Positions 50,784 to 59,264 are shown, counted from the stretch's first letter. The stretch: DNA of 64,000 bases from Nocardioides psychrotolerans (GCF_900113685.1 NZ_FOQG01000013.1:1-64000); one strand, 5' to 3'. The notes: generated by a model from the sequence alone, not told the origin. Translations and numbers: made by a program.

Positions 50784-52189
50784 CGACCCCCACCCACGTC
50801 GTGTCCGCCGGTGTGGACCTCTTCGCTGACGCTGTGGCTGCCCAGGCCGTCGACGTCACCCGTGTCGACTGGCGCCCGCCGCTGCCCGGGACCGAGGCCG
50901 ACCTCGCCGCCGTCGTCGGGGACCCCCGACGACACGCCGCGAACGAGCGGGCCGTCGCGGCGATGCTCGGTGTGACCGCTCGTCTGGTGGACGTGGCCCC
51001 GGCCAGCGAGGTGCTCGGCCTGCAGCGCGGGCAGTTCCTGCACGCGGGCCCCCCGATCACGTGGGACCGCGCCTCCGGACCGATGCGTGGCGCTCTCATG
51101 GGTGGCGCAGCGCTCGAGGGCCTGGTCACCGACCCCGAGGACGCAGTCGCGCTCTTCGAGTCCGGCAGCGGGGTCGAGCTCGAGCCGTGCCACCACCGCC
51201 GGACCGTCGGCCCGATGGCCGGGGTGGTCACCCCGAGCATGTGGATGTTCGTCCTCGAGGACACCACAACCGGCGCACGCACCCACTGCTCCCTCAACGA
51301 GGGGCTCGGCAAGGTGTTGCGCTACGGCGCCTATGGCCCCGACGTCCTGACCCGGCTGGGTTGGATGCGCGACGTGCTCGGCCCGCTGCTGCAGAGTGCC
51401 GTGCGTAGCGTCCGGGACAGCACCGGCCCGGTCGACGTGACCGGCATCCTCACCCAGATGCTCCAGATGGGCGACGAGGCCCACAACCGCAACCGGGCCG
51501 GCACCCTGATGATGCTGCGCGACCTCGCCCCGGCCATGGTCGCCAGTGGCCGCGACAGCACCGACGTAGCCGAGGCGCTGCGCTTCATCGGCAGCAACGA
51601 CCACTTCTTCCTCAACCTCGCCATGCCTGCCTGCAAGCTCGCGCTCGACGCCGCACGCGACATCGACGGCTCGACCATGGTGGTGGCGATGGCGCGCAAC
51701 GGCACCGACTTCGGGATCCAGGTCTCGGGAACCGGCAACGAGTGGTTCACCGGCCCGGCACAGGTCGCCGACGGCCTCTACCTCGGCGACTTCGGCCCCG
51801 AGGACGCCAACCCCGACATCGGCGACTCGGCCATCACCGAGACGGCCGGGATCGGCGGCTTCGCGATGGCCACCGCACCAGCCATCGTCCGTCTCGTCGG
51901 CGGCAGCGTCCCCGACGCACTCGCGACGACTCGTCGCATGCACGAGATCACCCTCGAGGAGAACCCCCGCTGGACGGTCCCGGTCCTGGAGTTCCAGGGC
52001 GTCCCGACCGGTATCGACGTCACCCTCGTCTGCCGGACCGGGATCCTGCCGCAGATCAACACCGGCATGGCCGGAGCCAAGGCAGGGGTCGGACAGGTCG
52101 GCGCCGGCCTGGTCAACCCTCCTCTGGAGATCTTCCCGAAGGCCCTGACCCGGCTCGCCGAGCGCGCCCGCGTCGCTCGGGTCGACTGA
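50780..52189 (+). CDS. DUF1116 protein, AllG/YlbE-like subunit of carbamoyltransferase
   Basis: This 469-residue DUF1116 protein has WRPPLPGTEADLAAVVGDP, the conserved LHAGPPITWDRASGPMRGAL (~91-110), HHRRTVGPMAGVVTPSMWM and the DEAHNRNRAGT segment. TDFGIQVSGTGNEWFTGPAQ and TGILPQINTGMAGAKAGVGQ then follow. It is the third part of the FdrA/DUF1116/DUF2877 set. Its start overlaps the FdrA stop, so all three are coupled. The operon ends here, with a hairpin 25 bp downstream. Confidence 0.92.
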   Translation: MTTPTHVVSAGVDLFADAVAAQAVDVTRVDWRPPLPGTEADLAAVVGDPRRHAANERAVAAMLGVTARLVDVAPASEVLGLQRGQFLHAGPPITWDRASGPMRGALMGGAALEGLVTDPEDAVALFESGSGVELEPCHHRRTVGPMAGVVTPSMWMFVLEDTTTGARTHCSLNEGLGKVLRYGAYGPDVLTRLGWMRDVLGPLLQSAVRSVRDSTGPVDVTGILTQMLQMGDEAHNRNRAGTLMMLRDLAPAMVASGRDSTDVAEALRFIGSNDHFFLNLAMPACKLALDAARDIDGSTMVVAMARNGTDFGIQVSGTGNEWFTGPAQVADGLYLGDFGPEDANPDIGDSAITETAGIGGFAMATAPAIVRLVGGSVPDALATTRRMHEITLEENPRWTVPVLEFQGVPTGIDVTLVCRTGILPQINTGMAGAKAGVGQVGAGLVNPPLEIFPKALTRLAERARVARVD

Positions 52190-52213
52190 TCGAGGGCACC
52201 TGCGCCGGGTCGA

Positions 52214-52259
52214 GTCGTGTGTCGGCGGCAGCGCCGCAGCCTGCTGTGCGGCACACGAC
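52214..52259. terminator. Hairpin between the DUF1116 and acyltransferase genes
   Basis: GTCGTGTG (52214-52221) pairs with CACACGAC (52252-52259); the GC-rich interior can fold further. It lies in the gap between two convergent genes and probably ends both transcripts, without a T-run. Confidence 0.45.
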
Positions 52260-52285
52260 CCGAGGTCAGAGGCAGGCCCCGCCGT

Positions 52286-52954
52286 TCAGGCCTCAGCCGG
52301 CCGCTCGTTGTAGACGCCGGCCGGCTGCTGGCCCGAGAGCTCACCGATGGCGGCCATGATCTCGTCGGTGACCTCGCGGCGCGCACGCCCGGAGGGCACG
52401 CCCTCGAAGCGTCCGGCCACGTGGATCGGCGCGCCGAAGGACACCGTGACCCGCGCCATCGTGGGGAACCTTGCCCCCACCGGCTGCAGGTGCTCGGTGC
52501 CGACCAGCCCGACGGGCACGACGGGCACGCCCGCAGTCAGCGCAAGGTGCGCGACGCCGGTGCGGCCGCGATAGAGCCGGCCGTCGCGCGAGCGGGTGCC
52601 CTCGGGGTAGATGCCGAACGCCCCGCCGCGACCCAGCACCTCCAACGCCGTTTCCAGGCTGGCGATCGCGGCCCTCGAGTCGTCACGGTCGACGGGCAGC
52701 ATGCCGAGCCCCTCGAACCAGCCGCGCTGCAGCACGCCCCGCACCCCGGTGCCGGTGAAGTAGTCGGACTTGGCGAGGAACACCACGGGACGGGGAGCCA
52801 CGATCGGGATGATCATCGAGTCGGCGAAGCTGAGGTGGTTGCTGGCGAGGATCACGCCGCCGCTGCTCGGGACGTGCTCGAGGCCGTGGACCGTCGGTCG
52901 CCACACGGCCTTCGCCAGCGGCGGGACGACGGCGTGCAGCACGTGATACATCAC
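52286..52954 (-). CDS. 1-acyl-sn-glycerol-3-phosphate acyltransferase (PlsC-like)
   Basis: This 222-residue PlsC-type acyltransferase transfers a fatty acyl group to lysophosphatidate or a similar acceptor in phospholipid synthesis. The catalytic NHLSFAD (H40, D45) and the substrate motif YPEGTRSRDGRLYRG (~113-127) are complete. A hydrophobic VPVVPVGLVG motif follows. No clear membrane helix is present, so it is peripheral. The first codon is GTG at 52954, with an ATG immediately following. It stands alone. Confidence 0.92.
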   Translation of the reverse strand: MMYHVLHAVVPPLAKAVWRPTVHGLEHVPSSGGVILASNHLSFADSMIIPIVAPRPVVFLAKSDYFTGTGVRGVLQRGWFEGLGMLPVDRDDSRAAIASLETALEVLGRGGAFGIYPEGTRSRDGRLYRGRTGVAHLALTAGVPVVPVGLVGTEHLQPVGARFPTMARVTVSFGAPIHVAGRFEGVPSGRARREVTDEIMAAIGELSGQQPAGVYNERPAEA

Positions 52955-53020
52955 GCCGCCCAGTGTGCTGGTTACCCGCCGGTCCGCCGATTCGCCCTGC
53001 AGGTGGGCCCTATCGGCGGC

Positions 53021-53815
53021 TCAGGGGCCGTGCCACACGTAGGGCGTGGACGTGGTGACCCGGCGCAGGCCGGACCGCTCGAGGATCGGGCGCGACATCT
53101 CGGTGCAGTCGCTGTGCAGGTAGCGCACACCCCGCGCCATCGCCGACTCGGCCCGCGCCCCGGTCAGCGCCCGATAGATCCCCAGGCCGCGCCAGCCGGG
53201 AAGGGTCGCACCGCCCCACAGCCCCGCACACTGGGTCCCGGGCACCATCTCGAGCCGCCCCGCGCTGACCACCACACCGTCGGCGGACTCGGCCACCCAG
53301 ACCTCGGTCAGTCCCTCGCTGCGCTCGACCCGCGCCAGGAGGTCGGCCCCGCTGCCCCCGCGCCCGAACACGCTGACCTGCATGTCGGCAGCCGCCTCGA
53401 GCAGCGCGACCCGGTCAGCGAGCCGGTCCACCCGTCGTACGACGATCCCCGCGGGCGGCTCCACGGCCGCGGCGAGGAGCGCCTCAGCCTCACCGAGCAT
53501 GATCGTCTCCTGCTCCTCCGGCTCGAAGCCGGCGCGGAGCAACCGACCGTGGAGGTCGTCGGTGACGTCGTGATCCCGGGTCTTCCACTCCACCGAGTCC
53601 ACCGCCGGGTCTGCGGAGAAGTGCTCCACGCTGCGTCGGATCAGCCCGTCCAGCTCGGCGCCCGCGACGTGCGTCAGCGACCGGTAGCTGACCAGGCCTC
53701 CGAAGCCGTAGGTGGCCCGCCACACCGGCCCGTCCTGGTCCCAGGCAGTGCTGCCGATCACCTCGGACTCCCCGCGCAACTGGTGGTCGTAGATCTCGAG
53801 CAGGTCGTCGGTCAT
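53021..53815 (-). CDS. GNAT-family N-acetyltransferase
   Basis: This 264-residue protein has an N-terminal extension (~1-125) and a C-terminal GNAT domain: VVSAGRLEMVPGTQCAGLWGG, the acetyl-CoA loop LPGWRGLGIYRALT and the late HSDCTEMSRPILERSGLRRV. The acceptor is unknown. The N-terminal part, with the conserved DQDGPVWRATYGFGG, is common in actinobacterial stand-alone GNATs. It lies 66 bp from the plsC start and 36 bp from the receiver protein stop, all on one strand, so some read-through from the signalling operon is possible. Confidence 0.87.
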   Translation of the reverse strand: MTDDLLEIYDHQLRGESEVIGSTAWDQDGPVWRATYGFGGLVSYRSLTHVAGAELDGLIRRSVEHFSADPAVDSVEWKTRDHDVTDDLHGRLLRAGFEPEEQETIMLGEAEALLAAAVEPPAGIVVRRVDRLADRVALLEAAADMQVSVFGRGGSGADLLARVERSEGLTEVWVAESADGVVVSAGRLEMVPGTQCAGLWGGATLPGWRGLGIYRALTGARAESAMARGVRYLHSDCTEMSRPILERSGLRRVTTSTPYVWHGP

Positions 53816-53851
53816 GTGCCCATCATCACCCCGGCGCCGAAGAGGCGGCGC

Positions 53852-54232
53852 TCACCAGTCGAGCAGCGCCGACACCTGCTGCGCCAGGGTCATGGGGTCG
53901 AACGGCTTCGGGATCACCCCGGCGATCGGCAGCCCGTCCCACACCTGGTGCTCGTCAGCCTGCCGCTTGGCGGTGACCAGGATGACGGGGATGTGCTGCG
54001 TGCGCTCGTCGGCCCGCAGCCGGTGGAAGGTCTCGATGCCGTCCATGACGGGCATCATCACGTCCAGCAGGATCGCATGAGGACGATGCTCAGCGGCCTG
54101 CTCCAAGGCGGACGCTCCGCCCCCGGCGGCGAGCACCTGCCACCCGCCCACGAGCTCGAGCGAGAGCTGGGCGATCTCACGGATCGAGTCGTCGTCGTCG
54201 ACGACCAGCACGAGAGGCATCGGCGCCGTCAC
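53852..54232 (-). CDS. Single-domain response regulator
   Basis: This 126-residue receiver domain has no output domain. It has the acidic cluster VVDDDDS, the phosphorylation site in ILLDVMMPVMDG, the switch residue in PVILVTAK and the Lys in IPKPFDP. It is likely phosphorylated by the hybrid-free histidine kinase three genes upstream. Its ATG overlaps the GNAT stop (ATGA), so it is the last gene of the four-gene signalling operon. With no DNA-binding part it must act by protein contact or as a phosphate sink. Confidence 0.92.
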   Translation of the reverse strand: MTAPMPLVLVVDDDDSIREIAQLSLELVGGWQVLAAGGGASALEQAAEHRPHAILLDVMMPVMDGIETFHRLRADERTQHIPVILVTAKRQADEHQVWDGLPIAGVIPKPFDPMTLAQQVSALLDW

Positions 54233-54804
54233 CCGGCCCTGACTGGTCCTGCGAAGGTGCCGGCGTAGTAGGTCTGGCGGTCGATCTTCTCGACCGTCAC
54301 CTCTGCCTGACCGTGCAGGAAGTGCTCGATGGCGGCACCGAAGCCGAGGGAGTCGTCGTTGAACGCACAGATGTCCCAGGCGCAGACGGCGCGCTCCGCG
54401 ACCAGGACCTCGACGACCCGCTCGATCATGGCCTGGAAGACCCGTGAGCGCCGGTGCTCGGCACGCACGAGGGTGAAGCCGAGGTAGAAGACCGCCCGAC
54501 GGGCGGTGTGCTCGGGGAAGTGGTGCGCGAAGTAGTCAGGGCTGATCCAGGGCACCGTCTCGAGGTCGGCGGTCAGCGTCGAGATGCCCACGATCTGCTC
54601 CCCGACGCGAGCGACGTACTTGTGCACCCGCGGGTCCCGCATCTCCTCCATGAACTCCGACTCGTGCAGGACCTGGCGGGCCACGGCCCGGGTCGCCAGC
54701 TCCCCGAAGGTCTGGCGGTAAAGACCGAAGTAGTCCTGGGCGGTCTGATCGTCGACGGACTCCTCGATCGTGACGGTGGGGCGGTGCCTGGTCTCAGCGC
54801 GCAT
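54229..54804 (-). CDS. GNAT-like acetyltransferase linked to arginine decarboxylase
   Basis: This 191-residue GNAT-fold protein has DQTAQDYFGLYRQTFGELA at the start, the central EQIVGISTLTADLETVPWISPDYF and a degenerate acetyl-CoA region VRAEHRRSRVFQAMIERVVEVL. It ends with the sequence KIDRQTYYAGTFAGPV. The start ATG at 54804 lies inside the end of the arginine decarboxylase gene (11-bp overlap), so coupling is tight. A natural guess is acetylation of agmatine or a derived polyamine, but no substrate motif can be read. Confidence 0.75.
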   Translation of the reverse strand: MRAETRHRPTVTIEESVDDQTAQDYFGLYRQTFGELATRAVARQVLHESEFMEEMRDPRVHKYVARVGEQIVGISTLTADLETVPWISPDYFAHHFPEHTARRAVFYLGFTLVRAEHRRSRVFQAMIERVVEVLVAERAVCAWDICAFNDDSLGFGAAIEHFLHGQAEVTVEKIDRQTYYAGTFAGPVRAG

Positions 54805-55312
54805 CGGCGCCCCAGGAGACGACGGAGTAGGCGGCCAGGACGAGGGCACAGACAGGTCGGTCCACGCAGTGCGCCGACGCCACCAGGGTCTCCACCCCGC
54901 CGAAGCCGCCACCCCTGCTCTCGACCATGTCGCCCAGGGTGAGCGCGATCATCTCGCCCAGGGACTCCTCGCTGCCGGCGTGGTGCTCCACGAAGAGCCC
55001 GGCACCCGTGTCCGGGTCCGTGACCCAGCCCAGCCCCGCCCAGACGATCTCCCCCGGCTGCTCGGCGTGGGCTGCGGACAGCACGCAGTAGAGCCGGTCC
55101 CCGTGGATCCCGCCGAGATCGTCCTGGACCAGCCGGACGGCACTGCCCGGGGGGATCACGGACGACAACGTGATGAGGTTGAAGTTGGACACCCCGGCGT
55201 CGAGCAGCGCCCGGTCGAAGGCGGCCAGGGCTGTCCGCCCGACCCCGCTCCCGCTGCGGACGGTGATGTCCGGCGCGGAGCCGTCTGAGATCGTGGAGGG
55301 GACGTGGTTCAC
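54794..55312 (-). CDS. Pyruvoyl-dependent arginine decarboxylase
   Basis: This 172-residue PvlArgDC-type proenzyme cleaves itself to make a pyruvoyl cofactor and converts arginine into agmatine. The cleavage region is NFNLITLSSVIPPGSAV, with processing expected between S50 and S51 (LSS motif). GIHGDRLYCVLSAAHAEQPGE and VEHHAGSEESLGEMIALTLGDM also match the family. Its ATG overlaps the histidine kinase stop (ATGA) and its 3' end overlaps the GNAT gene. An amino acid decarboxylase embedded in a two-component operon is unusual. Confidence 0.9.
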   Translation of the reverse strand: MNHVPSTISDGSAPDITVRSGSGVGRTALAAFDRALLDAGVSNFNLITLSSVIPPGSAVRLVQDDLGGIHGDRLYCVLSAAHAEQPGEIVWAGLGWVTDPDTGAGLFVEHHAGSEESLGEMIALTLGDMVESRGGGFGGVETLVASAHCVDRPVCALVLAAYSVVSWGADAR

Positions 55313-57435
55313 GCAGATGACTCCTTCTGGGGGGACTCAACCCGAGGCAGGCTGAAGTACAGGGTCGTGCCGTGTCCGAGCGAGCTCTCGGCCCAGATCC
55401 GGCCACCGTGACGTTCGACGATGGAGCGGCTGATCGCCAGCCCGAGGCCGGTGCCGCCCTTGACGCGGGCATCGGAGGAGTCGACCTGCTCGAAGCGCTC
55501 GAAGACCGCCTCCAACTTGTCGGCGGGGATCCCCCGCCCCTCGTCGCGGACCCGGAAGACTACAGCGCCAGGGACGGCGTCCGGGCCGGTGGCAGGGGCG
55601 GTGTCGGCGAGCACCTGGCCTCCCTCGTCGGAGAACTTGATGGCATTGCCGAGCAGGTTGGTCAGGGTCTGGATGATCTGGTCCTCGTCGGCGCGGACCA
55701 CCCCGATGCAGGAGCCGATCTCGACCTCGATGCGCATCGAGCGCGCCAGCCCGTCGATCTGCGCGACCGCTGCGGACACGAGATCTCCCGCATCGATCGA
55801 GGCAACCTCGATGGCCCGGGTCCCCGACTCGATGCGCTCCAGGTCGAGGACGTCGTCGATCAGACGGGTCAGCCGCTCGCTGCTCTGCACCGCGATGGTG
55901 AGCACCGAGCTCGCGCTGGGGGTGAGCTCACCGAGGACCCCGCCGGCCAGTAACCCCAACGAGCCCCGGATCGACGTGAGCGGGGTGCGCAGCTCGTGGC
56001 TCACCACGGAGAGGAACTCGTTCTTCATCCGGTCGACCTCGCGGCGCTGCGTCACGTCACGGAACACCACGACGGCTCCCTGGACGAGCCCCTCGTCGAC
56101 GACCGGGCTCGCGGTGATCTCGACGGGGAACCTCGTCCCGTCCGCGCGGACGTAGCTGTCCTCCTCAGCGTTCGTCACGATGCCGGTGATGGCCTCGGTG
56201 ACGTAGCAGCCGCTCCACGGGTAGGGCAGCCCCTGCAGGTCCGGGGCGTGGAAGTGGTCGTGGGCGTGGCGACCCAGGAGGGCGTCGGCGCGGTGTCCCA
56301 GGGCGGCCGCTCCCGAGGGGTTGATGAAGGTGACCCGACCGTCGACGTCGACGCCGTAGATGCCGTCGCCGACCGAGGTCAGGAGCACCTCGGTCTGGCG
56401 GGCGAGGCGCCGAAGGTCGGTCGTCTGCTCCGCCACCCGGCGCTCCAGGCCCCGCCGCAGCTGGGCGTTGTCGCGGGCGAGCAGCGCCTGCCGAGCCCCC
56501 GCGGCAACGATGAGCACCAGCCACAGGACCGCCTGCGGGCGCTCGAGGCGGCCGTCCCCGGCCGCCACCTGGACCGCGCCGGCGACGAGGAAGGACGCGA
56601 CGACCAGGGTCGTGCCCCAGGCCTCGGTCGTGTCGGCGTCGTGGGTGCTCTCTGGCGCGTCCTGCACGATGCTGGGGAAGCATGCGGCGAGCCCGATGAG
56701 GACGTAGCCGGTGATCCAACCGAGGTCGAGCACCGTGCCGAACTCGAAGGTCTCCTGGGCAGCGCGCACCGCGAAGGTAAGGTCGCCGACGGCGTACATG
56801 ATGAAGCCGCTGGCGATCAGGGTCAGGGGCAGCCGGTCGGCTCCGCTGCCGCGCAGCACCAGCAGCACGGCGACCGTCGCCAACACCACGTCGAGCACCG
56901 GGAAGACCAGGTCGACGGCCCAGGCCGACAGGCTGCCGGAGGCCGAGCCGATGAGCTCCTCGTAGACCAGCACGGAGGACATCACGAGCACGGCCGCTGC
57001 AGCCACGAAGCCGTCCAGCGACATCAGCACCAGGTCGACCCCGCGGCGTCGGGTCGTAGGGAAGGTCAGGACGCCGACGATCGAGAGCAGCAGTGCCACC
57101 GCGATCGTGGTCTCGCCCACGACGCTCGGGGCGGCGACGGGGTCGGCACCGACTGCGGTCGACCACACGTTGCCCGCCACGGCGACGACGGCGGCACTGG
57201 TCAGCAGCAACCAGGAGCGCCGCCGGCGCCCCGCCGTACGTCGGGCACGCGCGGCGCAGGCGACGAGCGTGAAGAGGCCGGCGACGAGCAGGCCGACACC
57301 ACTCACCCCCGCACTCAGGTCCGTCGGGTCGCGCACCTCGAGGAGCAGGCCGAAGCCGACGACCGCCGCCGCAGCTGCGGGCACCAGGAACCGAAATGCG
57401 CGTTGCTGCGCGACAAGGTCCCGAGCCTTCTCCAT
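55309..57435 (-). CDS. Membrane PAS sensor histidine kinase
   Basis: This 708-residue kinase starts with about nine membrane helices (residues ~15-320), resembling the MASE-like sensor regions of actinobacterial kinases. A coiled linker, a PAS domain (~345-455; SVGDGIYGVDVDGRVTFIN) and HisKA with phospho-acceptor H480 (FLSVVSHELRTPL) follow. The HATPase_c domain has NLLGNAIKF, VRDEGRGIP and KGGTGLGLAISR. The signal is unknown. TACCTT on the minus strand (57448-57443) is 7 nt before the ATG (leaderless). It heads an operon with the arginine decarboxylase, a GNAT and a receiver protein. Confidence 0.92.
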   Translation of the reverse strand: MEKARDLVAQQRAFRFLVPAAAAAVVGFGLLLEVRDPTDLSAGVSGVGLLVAGLFTLVACAARARRTAGRRRRSWLLLTSAAVVAVAGNVWSTAVGADPVAAPSVVGETTIAVALLLSIVGVLTFPTTRRRGVDLVLMSLDGFVAAAAVLVMSSVLVYEELIGSASGSLSAWAVDLVFPVLDVVLATVAVLLVLRGSGADRLPLTLIASGFIMYAVGDLTFAVRAAQETFEFGTVLDLGWITGYVLIGLAACFPSIVQDAPESTHDADTTEAWGTTLVVASFLVAGAVQVAAGDGRLERPQAVLWLVLIVAAGARQALLARDNAQLRRGLERRVAEQTTDLRRLARQTEVLLTSVGDGIYGVDVDGRVTFINPSGAAALGHRADALLGRHAHDHFHAPDLQGLPYPWSGCYVTEAITGIVTNAEEDSYVRADGTRFPVEITASPVVDEGLVQGAVVVFRDVTQRREVDRMKNEFLSVVSHELRTPLTSIRGSLGLLAGGVLGELTPSASSVLTIAVQSSERLTRLIDDVLDLERIESGTRAIEVASIDAGDLVSAAVAQIDGLARSMRIEVEIGSCIGVVRADEDQIIQTLTNLLGNAIKFSDEGGQVLADTAPATGPDAVPGAVVFRVRDEGRGIPADKLEAVFERFEQVDSSDARVKGGTGLGLAISRSIVERHGGRIWAESSLGHGTTLYFSLPRVESPQKESSA

Positions 57436-57866
57436 GCCCGCGAAGGTATCGCAGAGCAGGCCGTCCGGCCCCGGGGACGCACGGGCGCGGACCCGGAGAT
57501 AGGCGAAGGGCCCTCGTGAGTATGAGTCACAAGGGCCCTTCTGGGTGATCGGTCACGGTGATGCTTCCGATCGACTGCTCTTCACATCCGGCCCCGGCAG
57601 CCTCATCACCCGGCTGCCGCGACAGGTCCCCGGGCGAACCGGATCTCCGTCGTCTGGACCCTCGTCTCCGAGCCGTCCCGCTCTCCCCGGGGGGAGTGCG
57701 TGAGGAAGTTCTACCCCTGATGTGACGTCCGGCACAAGAGGCCGGCGAGACATTCTCCTGGTTCCACCGGAAGTGGCCTGGTCATCCACAGACGAGGCCC
57801 TGTTCATGCACAGATCAGGCCCGGTTCTCCACAGCTCCAGACAGCTCCAGCGACCGTGGCGCGCCG
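57436..57866. other. Gap between the kinase and the second amidase with hairpins and DnaA-like sites
   Basis: No gene is supported in these 430 bp. A hairpin CGGCAGCC/GGCTGCCG is at 57595-57619. Between 57784 and 57836 lie ATCCACAG, ATGCACAG and CTCCACAG, which resemble DnaA-box cores, as in the gap at 16.2 kb. The leaderless promoter of the kinase is at the left edge. Confidence 0.4.
57506..57540. terminator. Hairpin terminator between kinase promoter and amidase
   Basis: AAGGGCCCTCGTGA pairs with TCACAAGGGCCCTT (one G-T pair) around GTATGAG. It probably ends the leftward amidase transcript before the kinase promoter. Confidence 0.65.
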
Positions 57867-59264
57867 TCAGCGGGCGAAGGCGCGAGCCTGCTCGAACGCA
57901 GCCGCCACCTCGAGCAGCCGGCGGTCCGCGCCGTGCGGCGCCACGATCTGCACCCCCACGGGCAACCCGTTCGGGGTCGTGCCCGCAGGCACCGAGATGG
58001 CCGGGCACCCGGTCATGGTCACCAGGTAGGCCGAGCGCATCCAGTCGAGGTAGGAGGTCGACGCCACGCCGTTGATCTCGGTGGGGAACTCCTGGTCGGC
58101 CGGGAAGGGCGGCACCTGGGAGACCGGCAGCACCAGCACGTCGTAGCGCTGGAAGAACACCCGCATCCGCTCCGTCAGCGTCGAGCGCTGGGCGTAGGCC
58201 CGGGCGACGTCGCTGCCGGTGAGCGACTCCCCCGCCCGGATGTTGTCGGCGAGCGAGGCCTTGAACGCGTCGGGCTCCCGCGCCAGGAGCGGCCCCAGCT
58301 TGGCCTGGAAGAGCCACGCGCGCAGGGTCCGGAAGGCCTCCTCGGCGCCCCCCATGTCGGGGTGGTCGCCGAAGACCCGCGCGCCGGAGCGGGACATCAG
58401 TCGCCCCGCCTCCTCCACCACGGCCGCGACCTCGCGGTCGACGGCGAAGGCCCCACCGAGGTCGCGGGACCAGGCGACACGCAGCCCGTGCAGGGAGCCC
58501 GTCACCGGTGGGGCGAAGGTGGAGCCCGCGTCACCCAGCGCCATCGGAGCCCGGGGGTCCGGGCCGGCGATGACCGACAGCAACAGCGCCACGTCGCCGA
58601 CGTTGCGCGCCATCGGGCCGCCGGTCGCGGTCGACTCCCACTGGTTGTCGCGCGGCCACTCCGGCACCCGCCCCAGGGACGGACGCAGCCCGACGACCCC
58701 GCAGAACGAAGCGGGGTTGCGCAGCGAGCCACCCATGTCGGAGCCCTCGGCGAGCGGCACCATGCCCGAGGCCAGGGCCGAGGCCGCTCCCCCGCTCGAC
58801 CCGCCGGCCGACCGCGTCGGGTCGACCGGGTTGAGGGTGGTGCCGAAGACCGAGTTGTAGGTGTGGGAGCCGGCTGCGAACTCCGGCACGTTCGTCTTGC
58901 CGATCAGTACGACGCCCGCTCGCCGCAGGCGCTCGACGATCAGCTCGTCGGAGTCCGGGACGTTGTCCGCGTAGATCGTGGATCCGTAGGTGGTCCGCCA
59001 ACCGGCGGTGGCGTGGGTGTCCTTGACCGCGAAGGGCAGCCCGTGCAGCGGCCCGGTCGCCGCTCCGGACGCCAGGTGCTGGTCGGCGGCCGCCGCCCCG
59101 GCGCGGGCGCGCTCCTCGTCGAGGGACACGATCGCGTTGAGCTCGCCGTTGCGCTGACCGATCCGCTCGAGGTGCAGGTCGAGCAGCTCGCGCGCCGAGA
59201 TCCTGCGCTCGCGGACCGCTGCGACCATGTCGCGGGCGGTGGACTCGACCGACAGCTCACTCAT
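57867..59264 (-). CDS. Amidase-signature hydrolase (second copy)
   Basis: This 465-residue amidase has the same length as the cluster amidase at 39849-41246 and the same core: FAVKDTHA (Lys), SAGGSSGG (cis-Ser) and GSDMGGSLRNPASFCGVVG (nucleophile Ser). The two are clear paralogues with differences mostly in the loop after residue ~85 and in the segment ~255-310. The ATG at 59264 aligns with the start of the paralogue; the frame is open far upstream, but that is antisense to the next gene. It stands outside the cluster by 5.7 kb. Substrate unknown, probably a close relative of the cluster substrate. Confidence 0.92.
   Translation of the reverse strand: MSELSVESTARDMVAAVRERRISARELLDLHLERIGQRNGELNAIVSLDEERARAGAAAADQHLASGAATGPLHGLPFAVKDTHATAGWRTTYGSTIYADNVPDSDELIVERLRRAGVVLIGKTNVPEFAAGSHTYNSVFGTTLNPVDPTRSAGGSSGGAASALASGMVPLAEGSDMGGSLRNPASFCGVVGLRPSLGRVPEWPRDNQWESTATGGPMARNVGDVALLLSVIAGPDPRAPMALGDAGSTFAPPVTGSLHGLRVAWSRDLGGAFAVDREVAAVVEEAGRLMSRSGARVFGDHPDMGGAEEAFRTLRAWLFQAKLGPLLAREPDAFKASLADNIRAGESLTGSDVARAYAQRSTLTERMRVFFQRYDVLVLPVSQVPPFPADQEFPTEINGVASTSYLDWMRSAYLVTMTGCPAISVPAGTTPNGLPVGVQIVAPHGADRRLLEVAAAFEQARAFAR

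Noticed and set aside
57541-57720. Possible cyclic-di-GMP riboswitch upstream of the histidine kinase (GGCAGCCGGG segment on the minus strand)
   Set aside because: The conserved GGCAAACC, GAAA and GACGCAAAGCC parts of the aptamer are missing, and the segment is better explained as a simple hairpin.
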